DNA of 64,000 bases from Lelliottia sp. JS-SCA-14 (GTDB taxonomy: Bacteria; Pseudomonadota; Gammaproteobacteria; Enterobacterales; Enterobacteriaceae): the NCBI RefSeq assembly GCF_035593345.1, contig NZ_CP141606.1:2170001-2234000 (forward strand), given 5' to 3'. Shown piece by piece: positions 47,410-60,962 of this stretch (the first letter of the stretch is position 1; every line of letters begins with the position of its first letter). A model generated the notes under the pieces. It did not search any database and was not told the origin of the DNA. It worked only from the letters and a program-made list of their open reading frames with translations. The position numbers and the translations under genes were made by a program.

Positions 47410-48182
47410 CGCTCCTTTCCGTTTCCGCGGTATCGCATCAATATTCCCGCGCAGCGTGGGTGCTGGACGACGTCGCCCTGAGCCTGAAAATCGGTGAGAC
47501 CGTGGCATTGCTCGGTCGCAGCGGCTGCGGGAAAAGCACCCTCGCGCGCCTGCTGGTGGGGCTGGAGTCGCCCAGTCAGGGCGAGGTTTTCTGGCAGGGC
47601 GAGTCGCTGTCAACACTCAATCGAGCCCGGCAAAAAGCTTTTCGCCGTGAGATCCAGATGGTATTTCAGGACGCCATCAGCGCCGTGAATCCGCGCAAAA
47701 CCGTCAGCGAAATCCTGCGCGAGCCGATGCGTCATCTTTTGTCCTTATCGAGGACTGAACAGCTGGCCCGCGCCCGCGAGCTGCTGCAGGCGGTTGAGCT
47801 GGACGATTCGCTTCTCAACCAGCGCCCGCCGCAGCTCAGCGGCGGACAGCTTCAGCGCGTGTGCCTGGCGCGGGCGCTGGCCGTTGAACCGAGGCTATTA
47901 ATTCTCGACGAGGCGGTGTCGAACCTCGATCTGGTATTGCAGGCCAACGTTATTCGCCTGCTCAAAAAACTCCAGCAGCAGTTTGGCACCGCCTGCCTGT
48001 TTATCACACATGACTTGCGGCTGGTCGAGCGGTTTTGCGACCGGGTGATGGTGATGGAGGAGGGGAAAATCGTTGAGACGCAAACCGTCGGTGAGACCTT
48101 AACCTTTTCATCCATTGCCGGACAGAGGTTACAAAACGCGGTACTTCCCGCTTTCCCCGTGCGCCGTCGCGCCAGACTTTGA
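47406..48182 (+). CDS. nikE: Nickel ABC transporter ATPase NikE
   Basis: A 258-residue ATPase. Walker [11 protein letters not shown] (about 38-47), signature LSGGQLQRV, Walker [13 protein letters not shown] and ITHDLRLV are all present. It overlaps nikD by 4 bp. The end is 12 bp before nikR. Confidence 0.95.
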   Translation: MTLLSVSAVSHQYSRAAWVLDDVALSLKIGETVALLGRSGCGKSTLARLLVGLESPSQGEVFWQGESLSTLNRARQKAFRREIQMVFQDAISAVNPRKTVSEILREPMRHLLSLSRTEQLARARELLQAVELDDSLLNQRPPQLSGGQLQRVCLARALAVEPRLLILDEAVSNLDLVLQANVIRLLKKLQQQFGTACLFITHDLRLVERFCDRVMVMEEGKIVETQTVGETLTFSSIAGQRLQNAVLPAFPVRRRARL

Positions 48183-48596
<414 letters not shown>

Positions 48597-48602
48597 TGCG
48601 CG

Positions 48603-49901
48603 TCAGACGGTCACGGGAAGGGTGATGTTGTGGTACACCGGCCAGCTAAAGCAGAACTTCGCGCCGCCGAGATCGCTTTCCTCACAGCTGACGTGACCGC
48701 CCATCGCCTGAGCAATCGAGTGGACAATCGCCAGCCCCAGACCGCAGCCGCCCGTCGCGCGGTCGCGGCTGGGGTCCAGACGCACGAACGGCTCAAACAC
48801 CCGCTCGCGTTCGTCGGCGGCAATGCCGGGGCCATCGTCTTCGACGGCTAAACTTGCCTCGCTGCCGTTCAGGTGCAAGCTAATACGCAGCTGGCTTTCG
48901 CTGTAGCGCAGGGCGTTATTGACCAGGTTATCCAGCACGCGCTCCATCAGGCGCATATCCAGCGCACCGTAATCGCCAGGGCTGTTGTCCAGCAGCAGCG
49001 TGCGCTGCGGATTCACGCTCTGCACATCCTCAATATGACTGTGGATCCACGCCGACAGATCGGGCGTGCTGAGTTTGAGTTCATTCTGCGGACGATCGAG
49101 ACGGGCGTAGGTCAGGAGTTCCTCGATCAGCGCTTCCAACTGGCCGATATCGCGATTGAGCGCCAGGGATTCGGCCTCCGTCAGGTTTTCGCTCATCTCC
49201 AGGCGATAGCGCAGGCGCACCAGCGGGGTGCGCAGTTCGTGGGCGATGCCGTCGATCAGCGCTTTTTTACTGGCGATCAGGGCGTTGATGTTATCGGCCA
49301 TCTGGTTAAAGGCGACGCCCAGGCGCTCAAAACTGGAGGCGCTGTCAAAGTGGATGCGCTCGGTAAAATGCCCTTCGCCAAAACGCTGCGCGGCGGATTC
49401 CAGACGCAACATGTCCTGCCAGTGGGGCCGCATCCAGATAAACACCGGGAAGGCCAGCGAGATGGCGATAAACGCCAGCAGTGCCATATCGAGCAGCCGC
49501 ATCTGATGCATAAAATAGAGATAAGGAACCGGGCCGACCGCCAGCACGTAATGGCTGCGCGGAATGCGCTGGATAAAGGTGTACTGATCGTCAAGCGCCA
49601 CGATGTCGCCATCGCGCAGGCGCTGGGTGGTCGGGGCATCGAGATCGTAATTTTTGAGTGGCTCGATGCGCATATTAAACGACAGATTCAGATCCAGCTC
49701 TTTCAGCGTCTTCGCCCAGTCGTGCGGCGGGATTTCCCGCAGTTCGCTGCGCATCAGATAGAGCGAGCTTTTCATCAGGTCATCCAGCGACTGCCTGCCC
49801 GCGCGCTCGGCGGTGAATTTGTAGACCAGCCCGACCAACATGGTCATGACCAGAAAACAGACAAACAGTAAAAGATAAAACTGCACAAACAGCTTTTTCA
49901 T
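48603..49901 (-). CDS. rstB: Sensor histidine kinase RstB
   Basis: A 432-residue two-component sensor. Two membrane helices (about 5-27 and 137-157) flank a periplasmic domain, then HAMP, a HisKA domain with phospho-acceptor His221 (IAHELRTPLVRLR) and a HATPase with DNLVNNALRYS, DDGPGIA and GCGLGLAIV. It phosphorylates RstA; in E. coli the rstAB pair is under PhoP control and affects acid and biofilm genes. Unusually, it is separated from rstA by 481 bp here. Confidence 0.95.
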   Translation of the reverse strand: MKKLFVQFYLLLFVCFLVMTMLVGLVYKFTAERAGRQSLDDLMKSSLYLMRSELREIPPHDWAKTLKELDLNLSFNMRIEPLKNYDLDAPTTQRLRDGDIVALDDQYTFIQRIPRSHYVLAVGPVPYLYFMHQMRLLDMALLAFIAISLAFPVFIWMRPHWQDMLRLESAAQRFGEGHFTERIHFDSASSFERLGVAFNQMADNINALIASKKALIDGIAHELRTPLVRLRYRLEMSENLTEAESLALNRDIGQLEALIEELLTYARLDRPQNELKLSTPDLSAWIHSHIEDVQSVNPQRTLLLDNSPGDYGALDMRLMERVLDNLVNNALRYSESQLRISLHLNGSEASLAVEDDGPGIAADERERVFEPFVRLDPSRDRATGGCGLGLAIVHSIAQAMGGHVSCEESDLGGAKFCFSWPVYHNITLPVTV

Positions 49902-50038
49902 GAATGGTCACCCGTAGTACTACGACTTAGCTCGGTTTTGTTGGGGCGCTCCGTCTCACGTGCCCTCAGGGGTGCTATAAAAGCAGGGTTTGCGCTGGCT
50001 GACAACACCTATGATGTGCTGGATATGGAGGACGACGG

Positions 50039-50212
50039 TTAAGAGCGCTTTAGAGATTTTGCAGCGATGAAGTTGGTCACGCAAAGAAAGGGAATAGCGA
50101 TGAACATGGGTATGCCTGAGCCATCAAACCATGACTCACTCAACTGATTTGCAAGCGTAATGCAACCGTATACGTTAATGAAAATAAACCAGGGTAGCAC
50201 GAAGGTTTTCAT
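50039..50212 (-). CDS. Small membrane protein between rstA and rstB
   Basis: A 57-residue protein with two hydrophobic stretches (VLPWFIFINVYGCITLA and MFIAIPFLCVTNFIAA) and a basic end SLKRS. The ATG at 50212 has a good Shine-Dalgarno, AAGGAT, 8 nt upstream, so it is probably real. I do not recognise the family. It lies inside what is normally a tight rstA-rstB operon, in the same direction, with 170 bp upstream and 137 bp downstream of it apparently non-coding. Confidence 0.6.
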   Translation of the reverse strand: MKTFVLPWFIFINVYGCITLANQLSESWFDGSGIPMFIAIPFLCVTNFIAAKSLKRS

Positions 50213-50382
50213 GGTTATCATCCTTAATGTGATTTGTTCGAATAATATCGCTGAAGAGTAACTCTCATTTCAATGCGCTGATTCAAAGTATGAGCATCCT
50301 CTCCGGAAGAGAAGCTGGTGGAGCTGCAGCCTCTCTTATCTTCTGGCGATATTTCAGCGCTAGAGCTCCGCGTGTCTGGCTA

Positions 50383-51099
50383 TCAGGTTTCCCAGGCGTG
50401 CGGTGCGAACAGATAGCCTTTGTTTCGCACGGTTTTGATGCGATACGGCTCGGTGGCGTTATCCAGCAGCTTTTTACGCAGGCGCGAAATGGCAACGTCA
50501 ACGCTGCGATCCATCCCGTCGTAGCTCACGCCGCGCAGGTTTTTCAGCAGGGCGTCGCGATCCATAATCTGTCCGGCGTGGGTCGCCAGCTCCCACAGCA
50601 GATCAAAATCGGCGGTCGACAGGGCGATATCCACGCCGGAAAGCAGTACCTGACGGTTAACGGGGTCGATCGACAGGGTGCCAAAGCGCATGGCTTTGTG
50701 CGGGGTCAGTGCCGCAGACGACGTCTGGCTTTCGGTGACGACGCGCTGGCGCAGGTGTAGCCGCAGGCGCGCCAGCAGCACCGCAGGCGGCGTGGTTTTG
50801 AGAATATAGTCGTTCGCGCCCATTTCCAGCGACAGAATGTGGTTCATGTCGCTGTCGAGGGAGGTGAGCAGCACTATCGGGCCGTCCCATTGCGCGCGCA
50901 AATCGCGGCACACGGTCATCCCGTCTTTGCCGGGGAGCATGATATCGAGCAGCACCAGATCGGGCTTTTCGCGGAGCACCACCTCTTCCGCACGGTCGCC
51001 TCGCGGCTCAACGATAACGTCCATATCGTGTTTTCCCAGATAGGCGGCGATCAGCTGGCCGACTTCCGGTTCGTCCTCAACAAAAACGATCTTATTCAT
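50383..51099 (-). CDS. rstA: Response regulator RstA
   Basis: A 238-residue OmpR/PhoB-family regulator. The receiver domain has phospho-acceptor Asp52 (LVLLDIMLPGKDG) and conserved Lys in LLTSLDSD/KTTPP; the C-terminal winged helix ends SVDVAISRLRKKLLD and KTVRNKGYLFAPHAW. I start at MNKIVFVED; an earlier ATG adds 12 residues. The C-terminus matches E. coli to the end, so the extra DNA after it has not damaged the gene. Confidence 0.95.
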   Translation of the reverse strand: MNKIVFVEDEPEVGQLIAAYLGKHDMDVIVEPRGDRAEEVVLREKPDLVLLDIMLPGKDGMTVCRDLRAQWDGPIVLLTSLDSDMNHILSLEMGANDYILKTTPPAVLLARLRLHLRQRVVTESQTSSAALTPHKAMRFGTLSIDPVNRQVLLSGVDIALSTADFDLLWELATHAGQIMDRDALLKNLRGVSYDGMDRSVDVAISRLRKKLLDNATEPYRIKTVRNKGYLFAPHAWET

Positions 51100-51226
51100 A
51101 CAACGTCTGTTTTCGTGAAAAAAGCCAACATACACCGCGCAACCTTAACCTTCCATTAATCTTTCAAAATTAACCCCAGTTCCGTTATGCTGGCCGTTAT
51201 TGTTATTTGATTGTTAAGGGAAAAGG

Positions 51227-51562
51227 ATGGCGCTTTTGATCAAAGCCGCGCTGGGTGCGCTGGTGGTCGTGTTGATTGGCATTCTGGCGAAGACCAAAAA
51301 TTACTATATCGCCGGGCTGATTCCACTGTTCCCGACCTTTGCGCTGATCGCTCACTATATTGTGGCGTCTGAGCGGGGAATTGAGGCGCTGCGGACCACC
51401 ATCGTGTTTGGCATGTGGTCGATCATTCCCTATTTTATCTATCTGCTTTCTCTGTGGTATTTCACCGCCATGATGCGGTTACCGCTGGCGCTGGGCGGGG
51501 CAGTGGTCTGCTGGAGCCTCAGCGCCTGGGTGTTGATCTTCTTCTGGAGCCGTTTCCACTAA
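51227..51562 (+). CDS. ydgC: GlpM-family inner-membrane protein YdgC
   Basis: A 111-residue protein with four predicted membrane helices and the GlpM family sequence (ALLIKAALGALVVVLIGILAKTKNYYIAGLIPLFPTF region). Related Pseudomonas GlpM affects alginate production; the function here is unknown. AAGGGAAAAGG precedes the start. It is divergent from rstA and overlaps convergent folM by 4 bp. Confidence 0.9.
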   Translation: MALLIKAALGALVVVLIGILAKTKNYYIAGLIPLFPTFALIAHYIVASERGIEALRTTIVFGMWSIIPYFIYLLSLWYFTAMMRLPLALGGAVVCWSLSAWVLIFFWSRFH

Positions 51563-52281
51563 TTCAGCGGACGACCGCCGTCCACGCCGAATGAGCGGCC
51601 TGTCACGTAGCAACTGGTCAGCAGGTAGTCGATAAGATCGATCACCTCTTTCTCACCCGGCGCGATTTTCATCAGCGATTTATTGAGCGCTTTCTGGCGA
51701 TATTCCGCGTCATCGTGGTCGTTAAACAGAATCAGCGACGGGGCGATGGCGTTGACTTTGACCTCTGGCGCGAGCTTGCGGGCAAACGAGCGGGTCATGT
51801 TATCCAGCGCCGCTTTGCTTGCCGCATAGGCGATGTGCTTGTCGCTTCCGCGCTCCACCACGTAATCGGTGAAATGAATGATATCGCTCGCGGCATGGCC
51901 GTGCCCGCACAGCAGATCCTGCAGGGCGTGGTTGAGCAAATAGGGGGCGTGAACGTGGATCTGCATCATCGCTGCGAGGGTGTCGCTCAGCGGCGTGCCC
52001 GGTTTTTCTGCCTGCCAGGCGCTGGCGTTATGCACGATAGCGCGCAGGCCGTCAGTGGTGGATTTCACGGTGTCAGCAAATGCCAGAATCCCGGCGTCCG
52101 TGGAGAAATCCGCCTGAATGCAGACCGCGCCTGCGTTTCTCAATCCTGCAATGGATCCGTATTCCGTCCGGTAACTGACGATCACCGGCTGGCGCTGATT
52201 GAGGAAGTGGTGGGCAAGGGCGAGGCCGATGCGTCGGCCTGCGCCAGTAATCAGAATCGGGCGTTGCGGTGCTTTTCCCAT
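51559..52281 (-). CDS. folM: Dihydromonapterin reductase FolM
   Basis: A 240-residue short-chain dehydrogenase/reductase that reduces dihydromonapterin to tetrahydromonapterin and has weak dihydrofolate reductase activity. The NADPH motif is ITGAGRRIGLALA and the catalytic YxxxK is in YAASKAALDN. I start at MGKAPQRPIL; another ATG four codons upstream is possible. The stop overlaps ydgC. Confidence 0.93.
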   Translation of the reverse strand: MGKAPQRPILITGAGRRIGLALAHHFLNQRQPVIVSYRTEYGSIAGLRNAGAVCIQADFSTDAGILAFADTVKSTTDGLRAIVHNASAWQAEKPGTPLSDTLAAMMQIHVHAPYLLNHALQDLLCGHGHAASDIIHFTDYVVERGSDKHIAYAASKAALDNMTRSFARKLAPEVKVNAIAPSLILFNDHDDAEYRQKALNKSLMKIAPGEKEVIDLIDYLLTSCYVTGRSFGVDGGRPLN

Positions 52282-52320
52282 CGTGTTCTCCATATTCCTT
52301 CGACAATGGGAAAAACGCGC

Positions 52321-53703
52321 TTATCCCATTAACATCCAGGTCGCCGGTACGGCAGCAACCAGTAACATACCAATCAACGCCATTTCACGGCGCTTCAGCG
52401 CGTGTCCGAGCTGATGCGTGCGGCGGGCGTAGATAAACACCAGCAGACCCGGCGCATACAGCACCACCGACAGCAGCAGGTGCATTGGCCCTGAAGCATA
52501 CAATAACCATAGCCCGTAGAGACAGGCACCGACACCGACCACGTAATGCGCCGGGCGGGCAGCTATTTTTAACAGATAGGCACCGACTAAGAAATAGGGT
52601 ACCAGAATCATCTCGGAGGCAATGGTCAGCAGGGTGTTATAGTCCGAACCTGTGAGCCAGATCAGCACCAGACAGACCTGCACGCTGATGTTGGTCAGCC
52701 ATAGGGACGCAGACGGCGCGCTGTTTTTGTTCTGACGGGCAAACATGCGCGGGAAGGCTTTGTGCGTCGCGGCCAGGAAGGGCACTTCTGCGGCCATAAT
52801 GGTCCAGCTCAGGTACGCGCCGCAGACCGAGACAATCAGCCCCGCGGCAATCACCACGTCGCCCCAGGAACCCATCATTTTGACCATCAGGCCCGCCATC
52901 GACGGGTTGCGCATTTGCGCCAGTTCGGGACGCGCGACGACGCCGATGGAGAGCAACGTCACCATCAGGTAGACGCTCAGGGCAGCCAGGACTGCCAGCA
53001 GCGTGGCGCGGCCTACGTCGCGCTTGTTGCGGGCTCGCGCCGACACCACCACCGCGCCTTCCACACCGATAAACACCCACAGGGTGATGAGCATGGTGTT
53101 TTTCACCTGCGCCCAGACCGGCACGCCGAGGGCGACACCGCTGAAATCAAGGCTAAAGACGTCGAGACGAAACGCGATGAACGCGAGCACGATGAACAGG
53201 CCCAGCGGAACCAGTTTTGCCAGCGTCGCCACCAGGTTAATGCTCGCCGCGGTCTGCACGCCGCGCAGCACCAGCCAGTGAACCAGCCACAGCAGGACCG
53301 ATGCGCCAACGATGGATTGCCAGGTGTTACCGTCGCCGAAGAAACGCAGCTCAGGCGTATCGGTAAAGAAGCTGAGGGCCGAGAAGACAATGACCAGATA
53401 GGAGACGTTGGCGATCACCGCGCAGAGCCAGTAACCCCAGGCCGAGCAGAAGCCAATCAGCTCGCCAAACCCTTCGCGGGCGTAAGTGAATATTCCGCCG
53501 TCAAGGTCCGGGCGGATGCGCGTGAGCAAAAGCATGGCAAAGGCCAGCAGCAGGATCCCGACGCCGGTGATCCCCCAGCCGATGAGCAGCGCCGCGGGGC
53601 TCGCGACTTCCGCCATATTCTGCGGCAAACTGAATACGCCCGCGCCGAGCATGGAGCTTAAAACGAGCGCAGTTAAAGCGCTTAGGCCAAGTTTCTTTTC
53701 CAT
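52321..53703 (-). CDS. ydgI: APC-family arginine/ornithine antiporter-like YdgI
   Basis: A 460-residue amino acid-polyamine-organocation transporter with about 12-13 helices. It begins KKLGLSALTALVLSSMLGAG with the family's unwound helix-1 motif SSMLGAGVFSLP. Called a putative arginine/ornithine antiporter (ArcD-like) in E. coli; the substrate is not proven. It lies 39 bp upstream of folM on the same strand, so the two may be cotranscribed. Confidence 0.92.
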   Translation of the reverse strand: MEKKLGLSALTALVLSSMLGAGVFSLPQNMAEVASPAALLIGWGITGVGILLLAFAMLLLTRIRPDLDGGIFTYAREGFGELIGFCSAWGYWLCAVIANVSYLVIVFSALSFFTDTPELRFFGDGNTWQSIVGASVLLWLVHWLVLRGVQTAASINLVATLAKLVPLGLFIVLAFIAFRLDVFSLDFSGVALGVPVWAQVKNTMLITLWVFIGVEGAVVVSARARNKRDVGRATLLAVLAALSVYLMVTLLSIGVVARPELAQMRNPSMAGLMVKMMGSWGDVVIAAGLIVSVCGAYLSWTIMAAEVPFLAATHKAFPRMFARQNKNSAPSASLWLTNISVQVCLVLIWLTGSDYNTLLTIASEMILVPYFLVGAYLLKIAARPAHYVVGVGACLYGLWLLYASGPMHLLLSVVLYAPGLLVFIYARRTHQLGHALKRREMALIGMLLVAAVPATWMLMG

Positions 53704-53847
53704 TGGCTTCCTGTTATGAAAGGTCCAAATCCAGAATAATTATTTCGCACAAGCGCATAAAAATGGTGGATCACACTAAGGCGCGGGATTTTACGGAGTG
53801 TATTGCGGGCATGCAATGATGTGAGGCAGAAATAAGAAAAAAGTTAC

Positions 53848-53874
53848 AAAAAAGGCGGCATTGCGCCGCCTTTT
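53848..53874 (-). terminator. Rho-independent terminator of ydgH
   Basis: Stem GGCGGC / GCCGCC with flanking A- and T-tracts (AAAAAGGCGGC ... GCCGCCTTTT). Read on the minus strand it ends in a T-run, 14 bp after the ydgH stop. Confidence 0.8.
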
Positions 53875-53887
53875 CAACATTGTTTTG

Positions 53888-54832
53888 TTACTTGTACAGG
53901 TCAGCGCTGACGGTCAGGTTGTTACCACGTTCCTGCCACTGGCGGGTGATGTGGTAATACTTAGCCCCTTTCTTCGCGGCACGCTTCGCCACCTGATAGG
54001 AGACTTCGGTCATGTTGCCGTAGTTTCCGGTGAACTTGATGCTGTCGAAAGGCACCATCTGCGCGGCAGTGGTTTTGTTCAGCTCTTCAATCTTTGTGCC
54101 GTCCGGCAGGGTGACAGTGTAACGACCGCCTTTGGTGGTCTGCGTTTCAAAGAAACGACCCACGTCAGAGCTTGGTGTGGCAGTGGTCGCAACGCCCGGG
54201 ATTTCCACTTTCTTCGCTTCTTCGCCGCCTTTAGCGATGGCAGCGCGGCCTGCTTCTGAATCAGCCGGGATGGCGTCAGGGCTCTGCAGAACACGTTTTT
54301 TGGCATCCGCTTTGTAGATGAACGCGGTGATACGCTGGTTGCCGCCCTGGTTGGCGTCAATCTGGCGCACGATGTAGAAAGAGGCTGCGCCTTTCTCTTT
54401 CGCCGCTTTGGTGATGGCATCGTTCACTTCTGGCTGGCTGCGGTAGAAGCCCTGAACGGTCACGGTGTCAAAGGGTTCCAGCGCAACGGCCTGATCCTTC
54501 GGCAGCTCAACGACACCATTGATCACGCGGTTTTTCGGTGCGTCAGCTTTCGGGGCATCTTGTTTGTACAGATCGGCCACGACGCGCAGGTTGCCGCCGC
54601 TACCGTAATCGGAAGTATCCACAACGTAAAAAGAGGCAGCGCCTTCTTTGTCTGCGCGAGCGGAGGCTGCGCGTACGGCATCGCTAATAGCGTTAAAACG
54701 ACCGGTAATCGTCACGCGATCGTAAGGTTTCAACGCTGCCGCTTGCTCTGGCGTCAACTCTGTCGCGGCATTTGCGGACAGGGCGGTCGCAGTAAGAAGT
54801 GCGGACGCCAGGAGAGTGTTCTTAAGCTTCAT
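53888..54832 (-). CDS. ydgH: Secreted triple-DUF1471 protein YdgH
   Basis: A 314-residue protein with a signal peptide (cleaved near ALSANA, about residue 22) and three copies of the YhcN/DUF1471 fold at about 35-100, 115-185 and 245-314, each with a Y/F-D-x-V/I-x-x-x-G pattern (YDRVTITGRF, FDTVTVQGFY, FDSIKFTGNY). E. coli YdgH is periplasmic; recent work links it to envelope and stress phenotypes. I start at MKLKNTLL. It is the largest member of the family. Confidence 0.94.
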   Translation of the reverse strand: MKLKNTLLASALLTATALSANAATELTPEQAAALKPYDRVTITGRFNAISDAVRAASARADKEGAASFYVVDTSDYGSGGNLRVVADLYKQDAPKADAPKNRVINGVVELPKDQAVALEPFDTVTVQGFYRSQPEVNDAITKAAKEKGAASFYIVRQIDANQGGNQRITAFIYKADAKKRVLQSPDAIPADSEAGRAAIAKGGEEAKKVEIPGVATTATPSSDVGRFFETQTTKGGRYTVTLPDGTKIEELNKTTAAQMVPFDSIKFTGNYGNMTEVSYQVAKRAAKKGAKYYHITRQWQERGNNLTVSADLYK

Positions 54833-56893
<2,061 letters not shown>

Positions 56894-56900
56894 GGGGTAG

Positions 56901-58292
<1,392 letters not shown>

Positions 58293-58300
58293 GTGTGTTT

Positions 58301-58371
58301 TGCCCGGCGGCGCAAGCTTGCCGGGCCTACGCGATACATGTAGGCCGGGTAAGCGTCAGCGCCACCCGGCA
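58301..58371. repeat. BIME between pntB and uspE
   Basis: Two inverted REP hairpins: TGCCCGGCGGCGCAAGCTTG with CCGGGCC, and TAGGCCGGGTAAGCGTCAGC with GCCACCCGGC. They lie between the pntB stop and the terminator. Confidence 0.82.
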
Positions 58372-58373
58372 AT

Positions 58374-58403
58374 AAAAAAGCCGCCATAATTGGCGGCTTT
58401 TTT
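58374..58403. terminator. Bidirectional terminator between pntB and uspE
   Basis: Perfect 13-bp stem AAAAAAGCCGCCA / TGGCGGCTTTTTT with loop TAAT. A- and T-tracts on both sides suit both convergent genes. Confidence 0.9.
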
Positions 58404-58415
58404 CATATTAAAACG

Positions 58416-59366
58416 TCAATCGTCTTCTTCGTCATCCAGCTCAACCGGGGTCTGATACTGATCCGGTTTAATGACCAGCAGGTCGCAGCGCAGATGGTCG
58501 ATTACCTGTTCCGCCGTATTGCCAAGGAACGCCGCGGAAATCCCGGTGCGCCCGACGGTGCCGAGCACCACAATCCCTGCCTGCAAATGCTCCGACAGAT
58601 CCGGGATCACCTCTTCAGGCAGGCCTTTCTCTACGTGCGTCATCTTCTCGTCGATACTGAATTTCTGGCGCAGGGCTTTCATCGCCAGCAGATGCTGACC
58701 CCGGATCGCGTCGTTATACACGCTCGGGTCAAACTCCGGCAGTTCGATAGCAATATTGATAGGAGTCACCGGATAGGCCCCGACCAGGTGAACCTCGGTG
58801 TGATTGACCTGTTCGGCAAGCTGGATCGTCTCTTTCACCAGTTTTTCGTTCAGGGCGTTGTGATAATTCTCTTCGCTGGCGAGATTCACCGCCACCAGCG
58901 CCTTGCCGCCTTCCGGCCACGGCTGGTCTTTCACCATCCATACCGGGCAAGGACACTTACGCAGCAGATGCCAGTCGGTTGGGGTAAAAATCACGGCTTC
59001 AAGTTTGTCGTGCTGGTGCGCCATCTTCAGCAGCAGGTCATGTTGTTCGCTCATGACTTCCTGAATGATGGCTTCAAAAGGACGGTTATGCCACACCACT
59101 TTGATGTCGATGGGGATACCGGCATCGATGTAATATTTTGCCTGCTCGCGGATCCACGCGGTCCGCTGGCTGATCACTCCCTGACGCATAGCAGTGCGCT
59201 CGTCAGGCGACAGAAGGGTGGTCATCTCATATGAGAAGTCATAGATCGGCAAAAACGCTTTGATTTTGCCGCCAATCCGTTGATGTAAATAGACAGCTCG
59301 CCGTAACGCCGGTTGATCGTCCTGATTAGGATCGATGGCCACCAGCATGTTTTGATACTTTGCCAT
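58416..59366 (-). CDS. uspE: Tandem universal stress protein UspE
   Basis: A 316-residue protein with two Usp domains (about 4-150 and 160-310). The second ends [20 protein letters not shown], resembling the Usp ATP-binding G-x2-G-x9-G(S/T) region. E. coli UspE (YdaA) aids stress resistance and motility/aggregation control. AGGAGAC precedes the start. It is followed upstream by fnr, the usual order. Confidence 0.94.
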   Translation of the reverse strand: MAKYQNMLVAIDPNQDDQPALRRAVYLHQRIGGKIKAFLPIYDFSYEMTTLLSPDERTAMRQGVISQRTAWIREQAKYYIDAGIPIDIKVVWHNRPFEAIIQEVMSEQHDLLLKMAHQHDKLEAVIFTPTDWHLLRKCPCPVWMVKDQPWPEGGKALVAVNLASEENYHNALNEKLVKETIQLAEQVNHTEVHLVGAYPVTPINIAIELPEFDPSVYNDAIRGQHLLAMKALRQKFSIDEKMTHVEKGLPEEVIPDLSEHLQAGIVVLGTVGRTGISAAFLGNTAEQVIDHLRCDLLVIKPDQYQTPVELDDEEDD

Positions 59367-59502
59367 ACAGGTCTCCTTACTACTGTCACCACAGTCTGTA
59401 ATTAAAAGAGTAACCTATATATGTTGAATGAAACAGGGGAGAAGGTTTTGCCAGATCAATAAATGACGAAAATTTATCGATCCGGCAGAAGAGAGGTGAG
59501 GC

Positions 59503-60255
59503 TTAAGCGACGTTGCGGGAGTGACCGGCGAGAACCGCCAGCGCTTCACCGTTTTCGATGGTGATGTACTTACCTTTCACCGCCAGCATTCCGCTTTTCT
59601 GGAAACGACCCAGCAGACGGCTGATGGTTTCAACGGTCAGGCCCAGGTAGTTACCGATATCACCACGAGTCATGGTCAGGCGGAATTCACGTGGAGAGAA
59701 ACCACGTTCAGCAAAGCGGCGCGACAGGTTGTAGATAAAGGCTGCCAGACGCTCTTCCGCATTCTTTTTGGAAAGCAGCAGGATCATGTCCTGATCGCCT
59801 TTGATCTCCCCGCTCATCAGACGCATCATCTGCTGACGCAGGTTCGGCATTTTGCCTGACAGGTCGTCCAGGGTTTCAAACGGGATTTCGCAAACCATGG
59901 AGGTTTCCAGCGCCTGAGCGAAGCTCGGGTGGTGGCCGGTACCGATAGCGTCAAAGCCGACTAAATCGCCCGCCAGATGGAAGCCGGTGATCTGCTCATC
60001 GCCTTGCTCGGTGATAGTGTAGCTCTTAATGGTGCCAGAACGGATAGCATAGAGCGATTTCAGTTCGTCTCCCGCCTTAAACAGCGTCTGCCCTTTCTGA
60101 ATAGGCTTTTTGCGCTCGATGATATTATCAAGCTGATCGAGTTCATGCTCATTCAGGGTAAACGGGATACAGAGCTGGCTAATGCTGCAATCCTGGCAAT
60201 GGATAGCACAACCGCCAGACTGAATGCGTCGTATAATTCGCTTTTCCGGGATCAT
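59503..60255 (-). CDS. fnr: Anaerobic global regulator FNR
   Basis: A 250-residue CRP/FNR-family activator. The oxygen-sensing 4Fe-4S ligands Cys20, Cys23, Cys29 and Cys122 are all conserved at E. coli numbers. The helix-turn-helix contains [11 protein letters not shown], which reads TTGAT-N4-ATCAA. I start at [10 protein letters not shown]; an upstream ATG adds four residues. Its own promoter has an FNR box. Likely targets in this window include fumA and nik. Confidence 0.97.
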   Translation of the reverse strand: MIPEKRIIRRIQSGGCAIHCQDCSISQLCIPFTLNEHELDQLDNIIERKKPIQKGQTLFKAGDELKSLYAIRSGTIKSYTITEQGDEQITGFHLAGDLVGFDAIGTGHHPSFAQALETSMVCEIPFETLDDLSGKMPNLRQQMMRLMSGEIKGDQDMILLLSKKNAEERLAAFIYNLSRRFAERGFSPREFRLTMTRGDIGNYLGLTVETISRLLGRFQKSGMLAVKGKYITIENGEALAVLAGHSRNVA

Positions 60256-60274
60256 AGGTCTGCTCAAGCCTTAA

Positions 60275-60288
60275 TTGATATTGGTCAA
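60275..60288. promoter_or_regulatory. FNR box at the fnr promoter
   Basis: TTGATATTGGTCAA, reading TTGAC-CAAT-ATCAA on the minus strand, matches the FNR consensus TTGAT-N4-ATCAA at nine of ten positions. It lies 20 bp upstream of fnr, right for autorepression as in E. coli. Confidence 0.82.
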
Positions 60289-60439
60289 TTTTAACATCTT
60301 TTTGGAGTGCGCGTAAGCCTGGGAAACCATCAATAGAGACAAGTGGCGACAATGCGTCGCCATCTTCTTGATATTCCACAGTTTGATTGTGGAATAATGA
60401 CCTAAATCATAGAAAATTAAGCACTAAAAGCCTGGATTT

Positions 60440-60952
60440 CTAAAGCAGCAAATACCCTTCGTGGCGCAATAACCACTCTTTACGCTGCACGCCACCGGCG
60501 TAGCCCGTCATGGTGCCGTTGCGTCCGATCACACGATGGCAGGGCACCACGATACTGACCGGATTTGAGCCATTGGCCGCACCGACGGCGCGAGCAGCTC
60601 CCGCGCGACCAAGCTGCTCGGCGAGCTGGCCGTAGTGCATAACTTGCCCGCAGGGGATGGCGCGCAGAGCCTGCCACACTTCGCGCTGGAAAGGCGTTCC
60701 CGCCGTGGCGGTCGGTAAGGTATCGATAATGCTGAGATCGCCCTCGAAATAATCCGCCATCTTCGCACTCAACCCGCCAGGGTTGGTCGCGCTGATACGT
60801 TCATAGCCGTCGCGATAGTGGATATTCAACAGCTCCACCATTCGATCGCTGTGCTCTTCCCACTCCACCGCGCGCAGATTGAACTGCTCATCGGCAATGA
60901 TCCACAGCGGGCCAAGCGGTGTGGCAATCTTATCTTCGAGTAATCTCAGCAT
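60440..60952 (-). CDS. ogt: O6-alkylguanine-DNA alkyltransferase Ogt
   Basis: A 170-residue repair protein that transfers the alkyl group from O6-alkylguanine or O4-alkylthymine to its own cysteine. The active site is PCHRV in [13 protein letters not shown], preceded by the helix-turn-helix [13 protein letters not shown]. It is constitutive in E. coli, unlike ada. It is upstream of fnr on the same strand and 10 bp downstream of abgT. Confidence 0.96.
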   Translation of the reverse strand: MLRLLEDKIATPLGPLWIIADEQFNLRAVEWEEHSDRMVELLNIHYRDGYERISATNPGGLSAKMADYFEGDLSIIDTLPTATAGTPFQREVWQALRAIPCGQVMHYGQLAEQLGRAGAARAVGAANGSNPVSIVVPCHRVIGRNGTMTGYAGGVQRKEWLLRHEGYLLL

Positions 60953-60962
60953 CCTTTGTCCC

